A stretch of DNA of 64,000 nucleotides. Source: Unio delphinus. Taxonomy: Eukaryota; Mollusca; Bivalvia; Unionida; Unionidae. A program made the position numbers and the translations under genes. The notes below the pieces were generated by a model. The model was not told the DNA's origin. It saw only the letters and a program-made list of their open reading frames with translations, and did not search any database. This document shows positions 1 through 12,400 of this stretch, in pieces (position 1 is the first letter of the stretch; each line of letters starts with the position of its first letter). Location: positions 62,001-126,000 of the forward strand of contig JAQISU010000156.1 in assembly GCA_029339505.1 (NCBI GenBank), written 5' to 3'.

Positions 1-136
1 CTGGGGAACTTGCCAATGCTGCATGCATGTCGGCTTCTGAGCCAGCATTGAGGGCTCGGTCATCAGCAAATAAGAAATTCCTGATGGTGTCTGTCATGAC
101 TTTGCTCTTTGCTTGAAGCCTCCTGGGATTGAATAG
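1..136 (-). mobile_element. LINE reverse transcriptase fragment
   Basis: Read on the - strand from 136 to 1, one open frame begins LFNPRRLQAKSKV and contains FLFADDRALNAG. FADD is the metal-binding motif C of a non-LTR retrotransposon reverse transcriptase, and the context is typical of the palm domain of animal LINEs. The piece runs off the left edge of the window and stops abruptly at 136 on its 5' side, so it is a truncated copy. It lies outside the SCPEP1 exons found here and probably in an upstream intron of that gene. Confidence 0.75.
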
Positions 137-240
137 TGTTGCATCTGTACATTACAATTATATTTTAGTTTTCATTCAAAGGAAACAAGGCCTGATAATT
201 TTCTTTTAGATGAAAATTTATGCAAGTGGCATATCATTTA

Positions 241-575
241 TACAGCATATATACAATAATAATAATAATAATAATGAGGACTTTGTATAGCGCCTAATCT
301 TACGAAGCTCTAAGCGCTTTACACCATCAATAATGATATGACTACACTACAGAACAACAAATGGCAAAAACAATGAAATTGGAAAACATAAAAACATGCT
401 GAAAACATATAAGATACAAAACATGATTAGGTCACTAAGTTTGCCCCTGCAGTCAAAACAGGTGAGTCTTAAGAGCACTCTTTAAAGGGACCACTGTGTC
501 TTTGTGTCTAATTTCAATGGGCTATTCGTTCCACGTCGCCGGGCCCTGGTGTGCAAACGAACGTTGTCCATATGA
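241..575 (-). mobile_element. L2-like LINE 3' end, truncated
   Basis: On the - strand the sequence encodes pieces such as SYGQRSFAHQGPATWNE and SALKTHLF, the C-terminal end of an L2/CR1-type LINE reverse transcriptase. These are followed by the AAGCGCTTAGAGC...GCGCTATACAAAG tail and an (ATT)n run at 258-274. The same family occurs at 24150-24995 and 37590-38930. An in-frame stop after SALKTHLF, plus gaps, makes this a dead copy. Confidence 0.8.
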
Positions 576-810
576 CTTTGTTTTCACCTTTCAATACATG
601 TATTATATTTATATTACATGGTAATACACATATTTGCCCTTTGAACTGAATGCAGAAATGAATGCAATGAAATTATGTATCATGTTTAATGTATTTAGAA
701 AACAGGGATAGTGTATACTCGTTATCATTCTCTTCATACTCACTAATAATTAAGGAGTGTAAATGCATTATTCATCCATAGGATTAGTCTTAACAGCACA
801 CAGTTTCAGT

Positions 811-856
<46 letters not shown>

Positions 857-1142
857 TATTGCACATGGGCGGATCACAATATAATATACCAATAGTATAT
901 CAAATTACTTTATACCTAGACTTTAAAAGCCATGTTTTTTTTCTCAGATGTATGTATATATATACGGAAAGTTACAATCTTTAGTCACTAGATTATATAC
1001 CCAATATCAATATGGGGTATACAATTACCACTGCTGATTCAGCTGCTTAAACTTTGTTACTATATTGGATTTGTCAACCAGAGCTCTGCCAAGATTTAGT
1101 TGTTGTGACATCATACAGGGAATCTCTTGATCTTCACTATAC
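576..1142. other. Non-coding stretch with AT microsatellite
   Basis: AT-rich DNA between two LINE relics. The only structure is an (AT)n microsatellite at about 815-848. The open frame across it is produced by the dinucleotide run and shows no protein-like features. Confidence 0.6.
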
Positions 1143-2735
1143 TAAATTGACGAGTTGTCTGCGCTAGTCGATGAGTCTGAACCGTCTATGAAGGAAATAC
1201 GGACTGCCATCTTAGACCTGAAGAACAACAAGGCGCCGGGCATTGATGAAGTGACACCAGAAGCCTTGAAATACGGCGGAGAGATCATCGTCAAAAGATT
1301 ACACGCCCTGCTGAGATTGATATGGCGATCGGAAGCTGTACCAACATCATGGAAGAAAGCCATCATCGTACCAATCTTCAAGAAAGGCGACAAAACGGAC
1401 TGTAAGAACTATCGGGGCATCAGTCTGCTCTCCATACTTGGCAAAGTATTTATGAAGATCATCCATAGAAGGGTACTCAAACAGCGGGAGGAAGCAGCAC
1501 GAGAGGAGCAGGCCGGTTTTCGACCTGGAAGAAGCTGCTGCGACCAGATCTTCATGCTCCGTCAAATCCTCGAGGAAAGAATTCGGTGTGGAAAATGCAC
1601 AATCATGGTGTTCGACAGCGTCCATCGCCCGGCCTTGTGGAAACCCCAGAAAGCGGAAGGATACCCACCAAAATACATCCGGCTACTTATCAACACCTAT
1701 GACGGGTCAACCAGTCAAGTTCGAGTCCAAGGAGCAAACACGAAGGATTTCTCGGTGAAAACGGGCGTCCGTCAGTGATGCGTGCTCTCACCTAGCCTCT
1801 TTAACATCGTGGTCGATTGTGTCATGCGCAAGGTATTCCTGGGACGTAGAGGGATCACTTTTGGTTCAGGGCTCGATGAACATGCCACAGATCTAATGTT
1901 CGCGGACGATAGTGCATTTCTCACTGAGGACGAAGCCGAAGCAACAGAAATTCTGCAAGAAATCGCCGATGAAGCAGCTAGATTTGGGTTAAAGATCAAC
2001 ACCGCCAAAACAGTTGTCATGACATCGATCAACACCCCAGCGACCGTCTGCCTTAACGGAGTCTATCTTCAGCAAGTAGAGGAATTTAAATACCTGGGGT
2101 CCATAATCCGAAGCAGATCAATAGCGGCCTAAACTGACATCTCGCATCGCCTGGGACTGGCAACATCTGCGTTCGGGTCACTAGCTTGGTGCATATGGAG
2201 AAAAAAGGCCCTTTCGGTGGTGACCAAAGTGCGTCTATACCGCACTCTCATCCTCCCAATACTACTATATGGAGCAGAGACGTGGGTCCTCCTAGACGCG
2301 GACCTCAAGAAGCTGGAGGTATTTCAAATGTGCTGCCTCAGACGAATACTGGGAGTAAACCTTCTGGACAGAATCTCAAATGTGGAAATCCGGGCCTGAT
2401 GCTCTCACCAACCGACAGTGGAATCACTGATTAGACGTGCTAGGCTTCGCTGGTTTGGCCATGTCTGCCGAATGGAAGACAGGCGTCTACCGTATCAAGC
2501 CCTGTGGCGCACCAGACCGGAAACCTTGAAGGTCTCAAGAAATGCACCAAAGAAAACCTGGATCAAACAAGTGGAAAAAGACCTGGCGAACTATGGCATG
2601 ACCTCGGCACATGCCAAAGAAAATGCCACGCGGAACCGAAAATGGTGGAAGGAAATAATTGAATTTATCTGCACGGGCAATTTTCGAGCAGCACCCACAG
2701 TTTCCTATCAACTGCGACCACGCTGATTGGATGGA
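1143..2735 (+). pseudogene. RTE-like LINE reverse transcriptase, broken
   Basis: Successive + strand frames encode the second half of a non-LTR retrotransposon protein. The pieces read in order: NKAPGIDEVTPEALKYGG, VPTSWKKAIIVPIFKKGD, NYRGISLL, EEQAGFRPGRSCCDQ, the catalytic LMFADDSAFLTED near 1888, then EFKYLGSII, LYGAETWVL and the terminal RARLRWFGHVCRMEDRRLP. Order and wording fit RTE-type elements. It is dead: stops at 1776, 2130 and 2397 and a frame change near 2180-2400. Motif A at about 1605 is shortened so that only VFDSVHRPALW remains, and the conserved catalytic Asp segment before it is missing. No endonuclease domain is visible upstream, so the copy is 5' truncated. Confidence 0.85.
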
Positions 2736-3419
2736 AACTACGGGACCAAATTGATTGAATTGAATTTGAAATTGAAAAGTTGGCATTTCACACCTAGGTC
2801 TTGATTTCTTAATGGCATTTTTGTTTTCATTGACATTTTTCAATAATCTCTGTATTGCTCTAATGTGGAGAAATCACCCTTTTCAGTGAGCTATGCCATG
2901 CCATTGTGTGTTGTGTGAAAAATTAAGAACCAGAGAATGTCAGAATGTTGTGATTTTTTTATAACTAATCAGACATGTTATACTTGCCCTGGATCAACTG
3001 CATTTTCAAGTCTGTGTTGTTTAATTAATATATTGCTAATTCTAAGACGTACATAAAGAGTACCTAATTGCATTTCAGAAGAACATACAATCATGTGTTA
3101 AGTCTCTGTCTATCCAGCCATCTTTTACACAATGCATGCCATAACAAATTTATATAGCACATAATAAAAAGAGAACAGAATTATAGTCATCAATTTTAAT
3201 TGGGATTAGGATAACTTTCCAATTCATTCTCTAGAAATGGAGGTTTTTACTGATTCCAATTATTTAATACAGAAGTTGTTTAAATTATGCAGTTTAATGG
3301 AATCTCTCTTCTTCAGGTAGGTTAGTGACAATTTTCATTTGAACAGTAATTACATACATAAAGAAATTTCCATCTTTACTTTGCTGTGACAATGTATATA
3401 TAAAGCTGTCATGAAAATA
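2736..3419. other. Unassigned non-coding DNA
   Basis: AT-rich sequence after the LINE relic. I see no exon, RNA gene or repeat structure in it. Confidence 0.5.
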
Positions 3420-3640
3420 GTGGAGACCTTGGATTAGGGTTAGAAAATACTGGGGTTAGGGTTTCTTGAAAAAAATAGGGTTAGGGTTAACACTGTCTTG
3501 GATATACTGGAGACCTGGGTTTAGGGTTGGGGTTAGGGTTATCATTAGCACCATCTTGAAAATACTAGGGTTAGGGTGAACATTGGCTTGAAAATACTGG
3601 GTTTAGGGTTAATGTTGGGGTTAGCACTGGAGACCATGCA
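3420..3640 (+). repeat. TTAGGG-like interspersed patch
   Basis: About a dozen GGGTTAGGG or GTTAGGGTT motifs are scattered through 220 bp. They are separated by short spacers such as CTTGAAAATACTGG that themselves recur every 50-65 bp. It resembles an interstitial telomere-like minisatellite more than a true telomere array, because the hexamers are never in long pure tandem runs. Confidence 0.65.
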
Positions 3641-4328
3641 AACTTTACACTGTTAGACAGGATGAGAAATATTTTAAAATTTACCATTTCTGATTTTTAT
3701 ATTTCCACATATCTAACTTACATAGATATATGATAGCTTATGGAAAAGTAAAACTTCTCATTATGACGACACATATTAATGAAATAAGTTGCTGTATGCA
3801 TGAAATCCATTGGGAAATCAAAGGCTCTATGTGAAACTACATTGTCTCAAGTTAGTTACATTGACTTGTATTACATATTTATTTAAGGGGTTATGTATGT
3901 GAGGGGTTTTAAACCCACTGTTTTCATTCCCAGCATAACATTTCTATGGCTTGGATCCATTGTAATTATAAGTATACATTTGATGCCTGAGTATTTCTAC
4001 TTATATTAGTGGATATTTAACATGAATGAACAAATGAATATGTTTCAACTGAGACTCCAAACTTGGAGATATGCAGGTTTTGAAAGTTAGATTCACTTCT
4101 TCATTGTATAGCATGAGTAGATGGGAACAGATATGTAAATGCAATGTTGGGGGAAGTTTTAACTGAGAAAAACATCTGACCATGTTTCTATGTTGCAGAC
4201 TTGTAGTTTTATGTCATGATATCGGTGACACTTTTATTAAAAAACTCAGTGTGTGAAGGAATTTTGGAATAATGTGTACCAGCAAAAATATATCATTTTT
4301 ATTTACTGATGACAATTTCTTCTTCCAG
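3641..4328. other. SCPEP1 intron end, no structure seen
   Basis: AT-rich DNA leading to the pyrimidine tract and AG acceptor just before 4329. I searched it for the exon that should encode the residues before GGPGGSS and did not find one. Confidence 0.5.
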
Positions 4329-4418
4329 GGTGGCCCTGGGGGCTCATCAACAGGATTTGGCAATTTTGCAGAAATTGGACCTTTGGATATCATGCTTAAG
4401 CCCAGGAACACAACATGG
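4329..4418 (+). CDS. SCPEP1: SCPEP1 exon with oxyanion-hole motif
   Basis: Encodes 30 residues starting GGPGGSSTGFGNFAEIGPLD and ending at Trp-4416. The acceptor is TTCTTCTTCCAG and the donor is TGG|GTAAAC, both phase 0. GGPGGSS forms the oxyanion hole of family S10. The preceding residues of the family motif (a hydrophobic residue, then Gln) must be in the upstream exon, outside the window. Confidence 0.93.
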
Positions 4419-7400
4419 GTAAACATCAGTATAGTATTTGCACACCCTCCCATTTGTTTATACCTCTTCTACCGACTTTCAAATCAAGAAACATAAAAGA
4501 TATAAAATATACACAAAGGTTAATCATTTAATTTATCCATTTCTAACCTAATTTTTTGCAAAGGGTCCCAAATACTGTCTGCTTTTTGGCATTTCAACAT
4601 GTTGAAGTGGTACAAAAACAAACAAGTGTGTGCAAATACTATACCTAAGAATTTGACTTTTGCATGGCACAGTGTTCTTTCTCACATACCACTTATACTT
4701 GCAATTAAGCAAAATAATTTAGGAAAAATTAAAGACCTCAAAGAGATGGGTCATCTTATTCATGTCTAATCTTGACAGTTTTTATGTCTTTTTGTTGACT
4801 ACTGTAATGGCTGTACATCTTGGCATAATAGCTAAAGGTTACTCTTATATAATTATTTAAGAAAGCTAGCATGACTAATTAAAAGTTAATACTTATTGAT
4901 GCAACTATTTTGTGATAACAACTGCCCCTCCATCATAATTCAAAGAAACCATGTTCTACCTTACTGTGCGTTATGCTAGCACCAGCAATTAATTGGCAAA
5001 TAAAATATTCCCAATTTTCTTGAATGAAAGCTATCTAAATAGGCAACCTTACAGTACCGTACATTTCCCTCACTGTATATCTGACCTTATTCTCTTATTG
5101 TCAACTTGTAAGGAACTTAGTATTGTTTGCTGTAAAACATTATGTATTCTGAATTAGTTTTATGAGGACCTATTTGCTGCGTGGTATGTATTTTCATTCC
5201 TTCTTTTAATTTAACAATGATAAACGTTTAGTATATACAGTATAAAAATGCCAGGTATTCACTAGTGTAAGTTTTTTTGGAGAGAATGGTGCTATATAGC
5301 ATATGGAGTTACAGCATTCATAATTCATAGTGAACATTCTTGAGGCTGAAATTAATTGTCGATGATTTTATTGTTGTGTTGTTTTGGTGTATTGTTCTAG
5401 AGGTTAAAAAAAAGTCATTAATTGATGTGAATTCTGTGTAAACTTAACATTCTCTTTAGTGAAGAAGTGAATTCTTTCTTGTAATGTTGTTATGGGGTTT
5501 AACGCCATTTTTCAGTACACGATATACTATACATGTGGCCAGTATTAATGGTGGAGGAAGAACCCGAGAAACCAACCCAACCCCCACATCCCCCAGAAAG
5601 AACCACCGTCCCATGAGAAGCTGCTGGCAAGCTTTCTCACATAGCTACATTGGCTGAATTTGAGACTCGAACCCATGCAGACAGAGGTTAGATGGCAGTG
5701 ATCCAAAACTGAGAGCACTTTAGACCACTCAGCCACTCAGGGCCCCTCTAGTAAAGTAATTATTTTGTCACAGCAGTAATTCAAAGGTGATACAACAGAA
5801 CATGTAGGACCTTTCTTTTTTTTAGGAGAAATGAAAATCATAGACATAATGTAATAATAGGGAGTTCTCTGCAAAAATCAGAAGATATTATGAAATGGGA
5901 GGTAGGCATGGAGAAAGTTTTTTTCCCTCTAGGCATTAAAGTTGACTGGTATGGTGTAAGGTTGCTTACAACAAAGCAAACTACAACTCAGCTTTTATGA
6001 TTTTAACATAATTTTCAAAGCATTATTTCTGAAACTTCATTATTGTATTTTGGAGACATCATTCAAGTTTAGTGCAGTGTCGCCCATGATTCAGCTATAA
6101 GGGATGTACTTCATTCAATGCAATGTACTTCATTCAGTGCAATGTACTTCATTCAGCACGTGTTCAAACCTACAATGTACATGTGGCGGCACCATTATGT
6201 AATACATTCATTAGCCTAATTGCGAGCGTTGAATTGAACCAATTTGTTGTTCCTTGTGTTGTCATAGTGGGATTACATTTTACTGAGTTAGGTATTTACA
6301 GTTTCTAAGCAAAGTAAAAATATAATTACTGGTGCACTGATATAAAATATCCAATGCAATAATGTATAAACAAACATTAATTGAGTCAAAAGAGAGAGTT
6401 AGTGTTATAGCAACTCACAATTATTATTCTTGTCATCGTTTGATCATATATGACATAAATCTAAATTAGGCAATAACAATAAGAAAACAGAAAACTAAAT
6501 AAATTACTTTTCAGACAAGTTTATAACATTTCTTTTTTAATAATCATGCATGCCAAACTAGAGATAAATATGCATGTAATTTTTGTTAATATAGGTTTGC
6601 CTAAATAAATGCATTTAGAACTTGTGCATCTTGAGATGTGTCAGAGTTGAGGGTCGGCTTTTATGCGGGTCATTCACTTTTCAATGTTTATACCTGTTCA
6701 ATTTTTTGGAGGTCGGCTTATACGTGATGGGCTTATACTCAAGTAAGTACGGTACTTTCTCTGTGCTTGTTAACACATTAACCCCTGGAGGTTTTTGCTG
6801 TTTTCGCATGAAATGTGAGTAGGAAACACATTTTGGGGACTATTTCTGAATACATCGTAATACATCAATTTCCAAACAATAATCAGTTACTAATGATACA
6901 GAAAATGTTTTTCATTGGTTAGTTTGCTGGCGCATGAGCAGAAGGGCAAAAATCGGCTTCCTTTTTTTTTTTTTTTTTTGTTTGCTTAACGGACCCATAA
7001 TTTTCATATGTAGAAGACTCTTTATTCAAAATATCCACCTTATCCTACTTTTTGCACAGGTTCACTTGTCTGTGTGCATCTCAGACTGGTCTGCCATAGA
7101 TCTGAGGTCATAAAGTCTAAAATCTGGACACAAATTCGGAATCCGACCATGGGCGATTTTTGGGTGAAAAAAAAAACGGGTCCAAAAACTTCGGTTTTTC
7201 CCTCTGTATTTTGTAATGCAATTAAAATGTCCAGATTACTTGCTATCATTGTAGAGCTACATCTGTCTACTTTTCAAAGATATCACCCACTTTAGTGTAT
7301 CATGTGTATGACCTTGACGCTACAGACCATGGAAGTAGGCTACTACCTCATACCTCGTAAAGTCGTCGCTAGGGATTAATGTGTTAAAGCCTTCATCTTG

Positions 7401-9443
7401 TCCCATTGTTACAAAATTATCAGAGAGCAAATATTCCATTAAAAACTGACAATTATGTATTAAGTTTCTATACTTGTTGCCTCAGATAGTATGGGGACTT
7501 CATGCATTGATATGCCTCAGATAGGATGGGGACTTCATGCATGGATATGCCTCAGATAGTATGGGGACTTCATGCATGGATATGCCTCAGATAGTATGGG
7601 GACTTCAAACATGGATATGCCTCAGATAGAATGGGTACTTTTGTCATGGATCAGTTTTGAATTAATTGGTTTTTAAATTTGTGGCTTGAAGTAGCTACAA
7701 GATCCATCTCTAACTCTCAAAAATTGGTGCAAAATTACTAATTACTCCTGGGTATGGTGAGATCATTTGGAGGAGGTGGTTGTTTTGCATTTATAGACTC
7801 AACTATGTGTTACGTGTATTTGATTTGGGTCATTTATTTTTTATTTTTATTGTTTGTTTGTCAGATTCAAATTTGACATTTTAAGTTTAAGATTCATTCA
7901 TTGGGAGATATTATTTTTAGAAAGTGGGATGACATGTACTCTTAAGAATAAACACCAGGTGTTGACCTCATTTCTGACCTGGCTTCAGAGTTGTAAACAA
8001 GCTTTTAAAATGGTTGTTTGGTTCCAAGGACATTATGGAGCTTTCTTATAAACATCTTTCTATATTTAGTCAGGTCATATGGTGTGTACGTGATTTTTTT
8101 AACGTAAATTTGTTCTAAAAGATTGTAAAAGATCATGTGACCCCTTTCTTATTTACGTAAAAACAGGTATATAAATTATGTTTTGGAGCGAACTATTTAC
8201 TAGAACTTGGGCTTTAAGAATATAAGTCGTTTTCAGTTATTTTAAATTACCTTGTATTGGAAATTATTTCAATTCGTTTGGATCAGGAGGAATTATTTTG
8301 TTATTTATCTGGAAAAGAATTGTGCTCATAGAATTTTATTACCAAGAACTGACTTCATCATGTGACATCGTCTTCCATCTTGGATACTTCGCTGGGATTC
8401 GAACTTGGAATTATTTTTACATTTTATTACCAGGACTTTTGCAATTTCTCTAGTGGATAATATTTTGAATTATTTTTGGATTGATTTTGGAATTGATTCT
8501 TAAAGCCATAAGTTTATTTTTTTTTCTGGAAAATATTTGTGCTCAATAAATTGTTTATTAAGTTTTTACAAGCTTGTTATTTTCACTCTTTCTATGTTAC
8601 TGTTTATTCGAGCCTAAGCACGCAACATATGTTAAATCATAAATTATGTCTCTACAACTATAATTCTCACAATTTATGTTATCATCATCTGTCTTGATGT
8701 TGCCATAGTGTGCATAGTCTTTTAGGTGAAAGAGGCTGGATGACTTAGTGGAAACCAACAGTAGGTAGCTGCTTTCATTTGCATATGTTGGAGCTTGATA
8801 TAAAACTCTGGACAGCTTGGGTACAAAGTGAGTGTGTTACCACAAGTCTATCAAACAAGATAATTAAAAAATGACAGTTTATTGAAGTAATTGCAACAAA
8901 ATTAGCCATGTTTTGTAATTCAGCTTTCAGCGGCCAGCCTACTGTTTGTGGACAATCCTGTTGGAGCAGGGTTCAGCTATGTGGACAATGATGATGCCTA
9001 CACTACAAATGTAGACACAATTGCTAAAGATCTTCTTGTCCTCCTGAAAACTTTCTTCATGGAAAAATCCACACAGTTCCAGGTAAGATCTCAAATGTTG
9101 TATAATATATTCCAATACATCCCATCCTTGTCCAGTTCACCTTTAAAATGTATGCAAAGTTTACGCACACCAGACTAGATACATGGTCCAAATTCAATAG
9201 CATATTTTGAATATCTTAAAATTTATGCCATGTTTCCATTCATGACTAGATCTATGGCTCAAATTAAATTACATATTTTGAATATCTTAAAATCTATGCC
9301 AAGTTTCCATACACTAATCTGTATCTGTGGTCCAAATTTAATCATATACTGTGAATAACTTAAAATATGTTGGGTACCAATTTTCATGGTTGTTGTGGAT
9401 GTGAATTTAACGTCACAACAACCTGGAGGCAAATCTGATTTAA

Positions 9444-9474
<31 letters not shown>

Positions 9475-12400
9475 TACATACATTCCATTGGTTTTAAAAC
9501 AGTGAAAGAAATGATTGATGTTACCATGACATATATTTATGTATTAGTTTATACATGATGACCTGATTCCAAACTTGATATGGTTTAAGAGATAAATCTG
9601 TATGGTTTTTTTTGTTTAAATATGACCTGATTCCCAATGTGGTTTAAGAGAGAAATCTATATATTTTTGGGTTTATATATGACTTGATTCCAGACTTGAT
9701 GTGATTTAAGAGAAATCTATATATTTTTTGGTTTATATATGACCTGATTCCAGACTTGATATGGTTTAAGAGAGAAATCTATATATTTTTTGGTTTATAT
9801 ATGACCTGATAACAAATGTGGTTTAAGAGAGAAATGTATATAGATTTGGTTTATATATGACCTGATTCCAGACTTTTTGTGGTTTAAGAGAGAAATCTAC
9901 TTTAGTCTCTTAGCATCATGTTACATCAAACTTTCACATACTTTAGTCTCATAGCAACATGTCACATAAAACTTTACATACTTTAGTCTCATAGCATCAT
10001 GTCACAACAAACTTTACATACTTTAGTCTCATAGCATCATGTCACATCAAACTTTGACATACTTTAGTCTCATAGCATCATGTTACATCAAACTTTCACA
10101 TACTTTAGTCTCATAGCAACATGTCACATAAAACTTTACATACTTTAGTCTCATAGCATCATGTCACATCAAACTTTCACATACTTTAGTCTCATAGCAT
10201 CACATCACATCAAACTTTGACATACTTTAATATCATAGCAACATGTCACATAAAACTTGACATACTTTAGTCTCATAGCATCACATCACATCAAACTTTG
10301 ACATACTTTTGTTACATGCTTAGGTTCGAATAAGCAGCAACACAGAAAGAGTGAAAACTAACAAGCTTGTAAAACTTTAACAAACAAATTTATTATGTAC
10401 AAATTTTTCCTAAAAGAAAATATTTAATAAACTTTGTTTTAGATAATCAAATCCAACATTAATCCAATATAGAATTCACAAAAATAATCCACTAATGGAA
10501 TTGCAAGAGTCCTGATAAATAAATGTTCTAATAGTTCCAGGTTCGAATCTTGACGATGTAATCCAAAATGGATGACGATGTCACGTGATGCAGTTCTTGT
10601 TTTATTAATAATCCAAATGAAAATTATGAACACATGTTCTTCTCCAAATAAATCAAATAATTCCTCTTGCTACAACGCAATGACACAATTTCCAGTACAA
10701 GGTAATTAAAATTATCACTCAAACAGAAGACACAACTTAACATCATAAAAAGCCCAACATCTACTGAATTGTTCTATCCCAAACAATAATTTAATTACCT
10801 GTTTTTTTATGTAAACAAGTGATCACGTGATTTTATGGAAGTTCATAGAAGGTCAAAGAAAGAGGTTACCTTCACTAAGTCACGTACATCCCCCATGAAA
10901 ATCATAAGAAATTCAGCTATGTCCTTGAAATTAACCAATCAATTTAGAAGCTTGTTGACTCTGTCTGAAGCAGGGTCAGAAATGAGGTCAACCCTTTTGT
11001 TTACAAATAGAGTCTAGGTCAGCTAGAATTTTCCAGAATAGATATCTCCCAATTAATGAATTATAAAGCCTAAAATGACAAATTTGAATTTGACAATTAA
11101 AAATAAATAATTTAAATCCAATAGACGTAGCACTTTAATCTCTTAGCATGTCACATCAAACTTTGACATACTTTAGTCTCTTAGCATCATTTCACATCAA
11201 ACTTTGACATACTTTTGTTTCATAGCATCATGTCACATCAAACTTTACATACTTTAGTCTCATAGCATCATGTCACATCAAACTTTGACATACTTTAGTC
11301 TCATAGCAACATGTCACATAAAACTTTCACATACTTTAGTCTCATAGCATCATGTTACATCAAACTTTCACATACTTTAGTCTCATAGCATCACATCACA
11401 TCAAACTTTGACATAATTTAGTCACGTAGCATCATGTCACATCCAACTTTCACATACTTTAATATCATATCACATTTAACCTTTACATATTCTAGTATTA
11501 AGTCATGTCACATTTAATAACATAATGACTCATCTTTAAAATAAAATGAAACCTGATTTGTATCATCACAAAATGATCTCTAAATATAGGTGACCTTCCC
11601 ATATGACATCACAAAATATAACTGTAGATTAGTATATGGCAAATAACTGTCCAAACCAAAGGTAATATAAGTGAGACCTGACACAATAATCTAACTTTAA
11701 AGTTTGTTGCATGCCATATAAATTTTCCATTATAATTTTTCAGTCTATCCCATTCTTTATTTTCTCTGAGTCCTATGGAGGAAAGATGACTGCTGCCATA
11801 AGTGATGTTCTGTATGAGGTAAGATTCTTTGTAAATGGTAAGCACATTTAACATTTCATAATGTGAGAAGAAATCTCACAGAATTTCAGACGATCTCACA
11901 TTACATTCTCACAAAGATCAGAATATGAGATTTGTTAAGCAATGACATGCTTCTAGTGAATGGGATGAAATGGACCCACTTTTCCTGTGGACTTTGATTA
12001 GTGGCAAGTCCTACATTTTGTGAAACTACAGTGAGTAATCTGGAATATTTTTTTTAAAAAAAAACAAATTAAGTTCACATTACATCTCATTACATATATG
12101 GCACTGTGAGACAATTAGAGCATACTGGTTCCTTAAACATTACAATACAATAAAGCTTACAAGTGCTCTTTTTGGAAACTAGCTCATCCTGCATTCAATC
12201 ATCATGTGAAAATGTTGTAAATGCTGTCAAATAGTAGCAGTGAAATGATACACCTGTTCTGCGTATCGCTGCGATTCATGATACACAGCCTTTGATATGA
12301 TACATATGGTCTTCCCATCTTTGAAAGGTAGGTGGTGTCCCTTTATGTATGTTGACATCTAGGTTGTATTTCTAGTGTGCAAATATCAGAGATAGAGTTA

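Larger units (their letters stand above)
4419..8923 (+). other. SCPEP1: SCPEP1 intron, repeat-bearing
   Basis: A 4.5 kb intron holding a tRNA-derived SINE (5478-5746), a piggyBac-like MITE (6770-7387), a 35-bp minisatellite (7479-7650) and a solo LTR (7808-8627), each listed separately. The stretches 4419-5477, 5747-6769 and 8628-8923 are AT-rich with nothing recognisable. Confidence 0.85.
9083..11743 (+). other. SCPEP1: SCPEP1 intron, mostly tandem repeats
   Basis: This intron holds a TA microsatellite (about 9440-9470), a 62-bp array, a 41-bp array and a reverse solo LTR, each listed separately. The remainder, 9083-9439 and 11501-11743, is unremarkable AT-rich DNA with some diffuse repeats of CATATTTTGAATATCTTAAAA. 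Confidence 0.85.

Noticed and set aside
5636..5746. A genuine tRNA gene on the - strand
   Set aside because: A-box and B-box-like words are present, but the acceptor and anticodon stems do not pair well and the sequence continues into a SINE body and tail.
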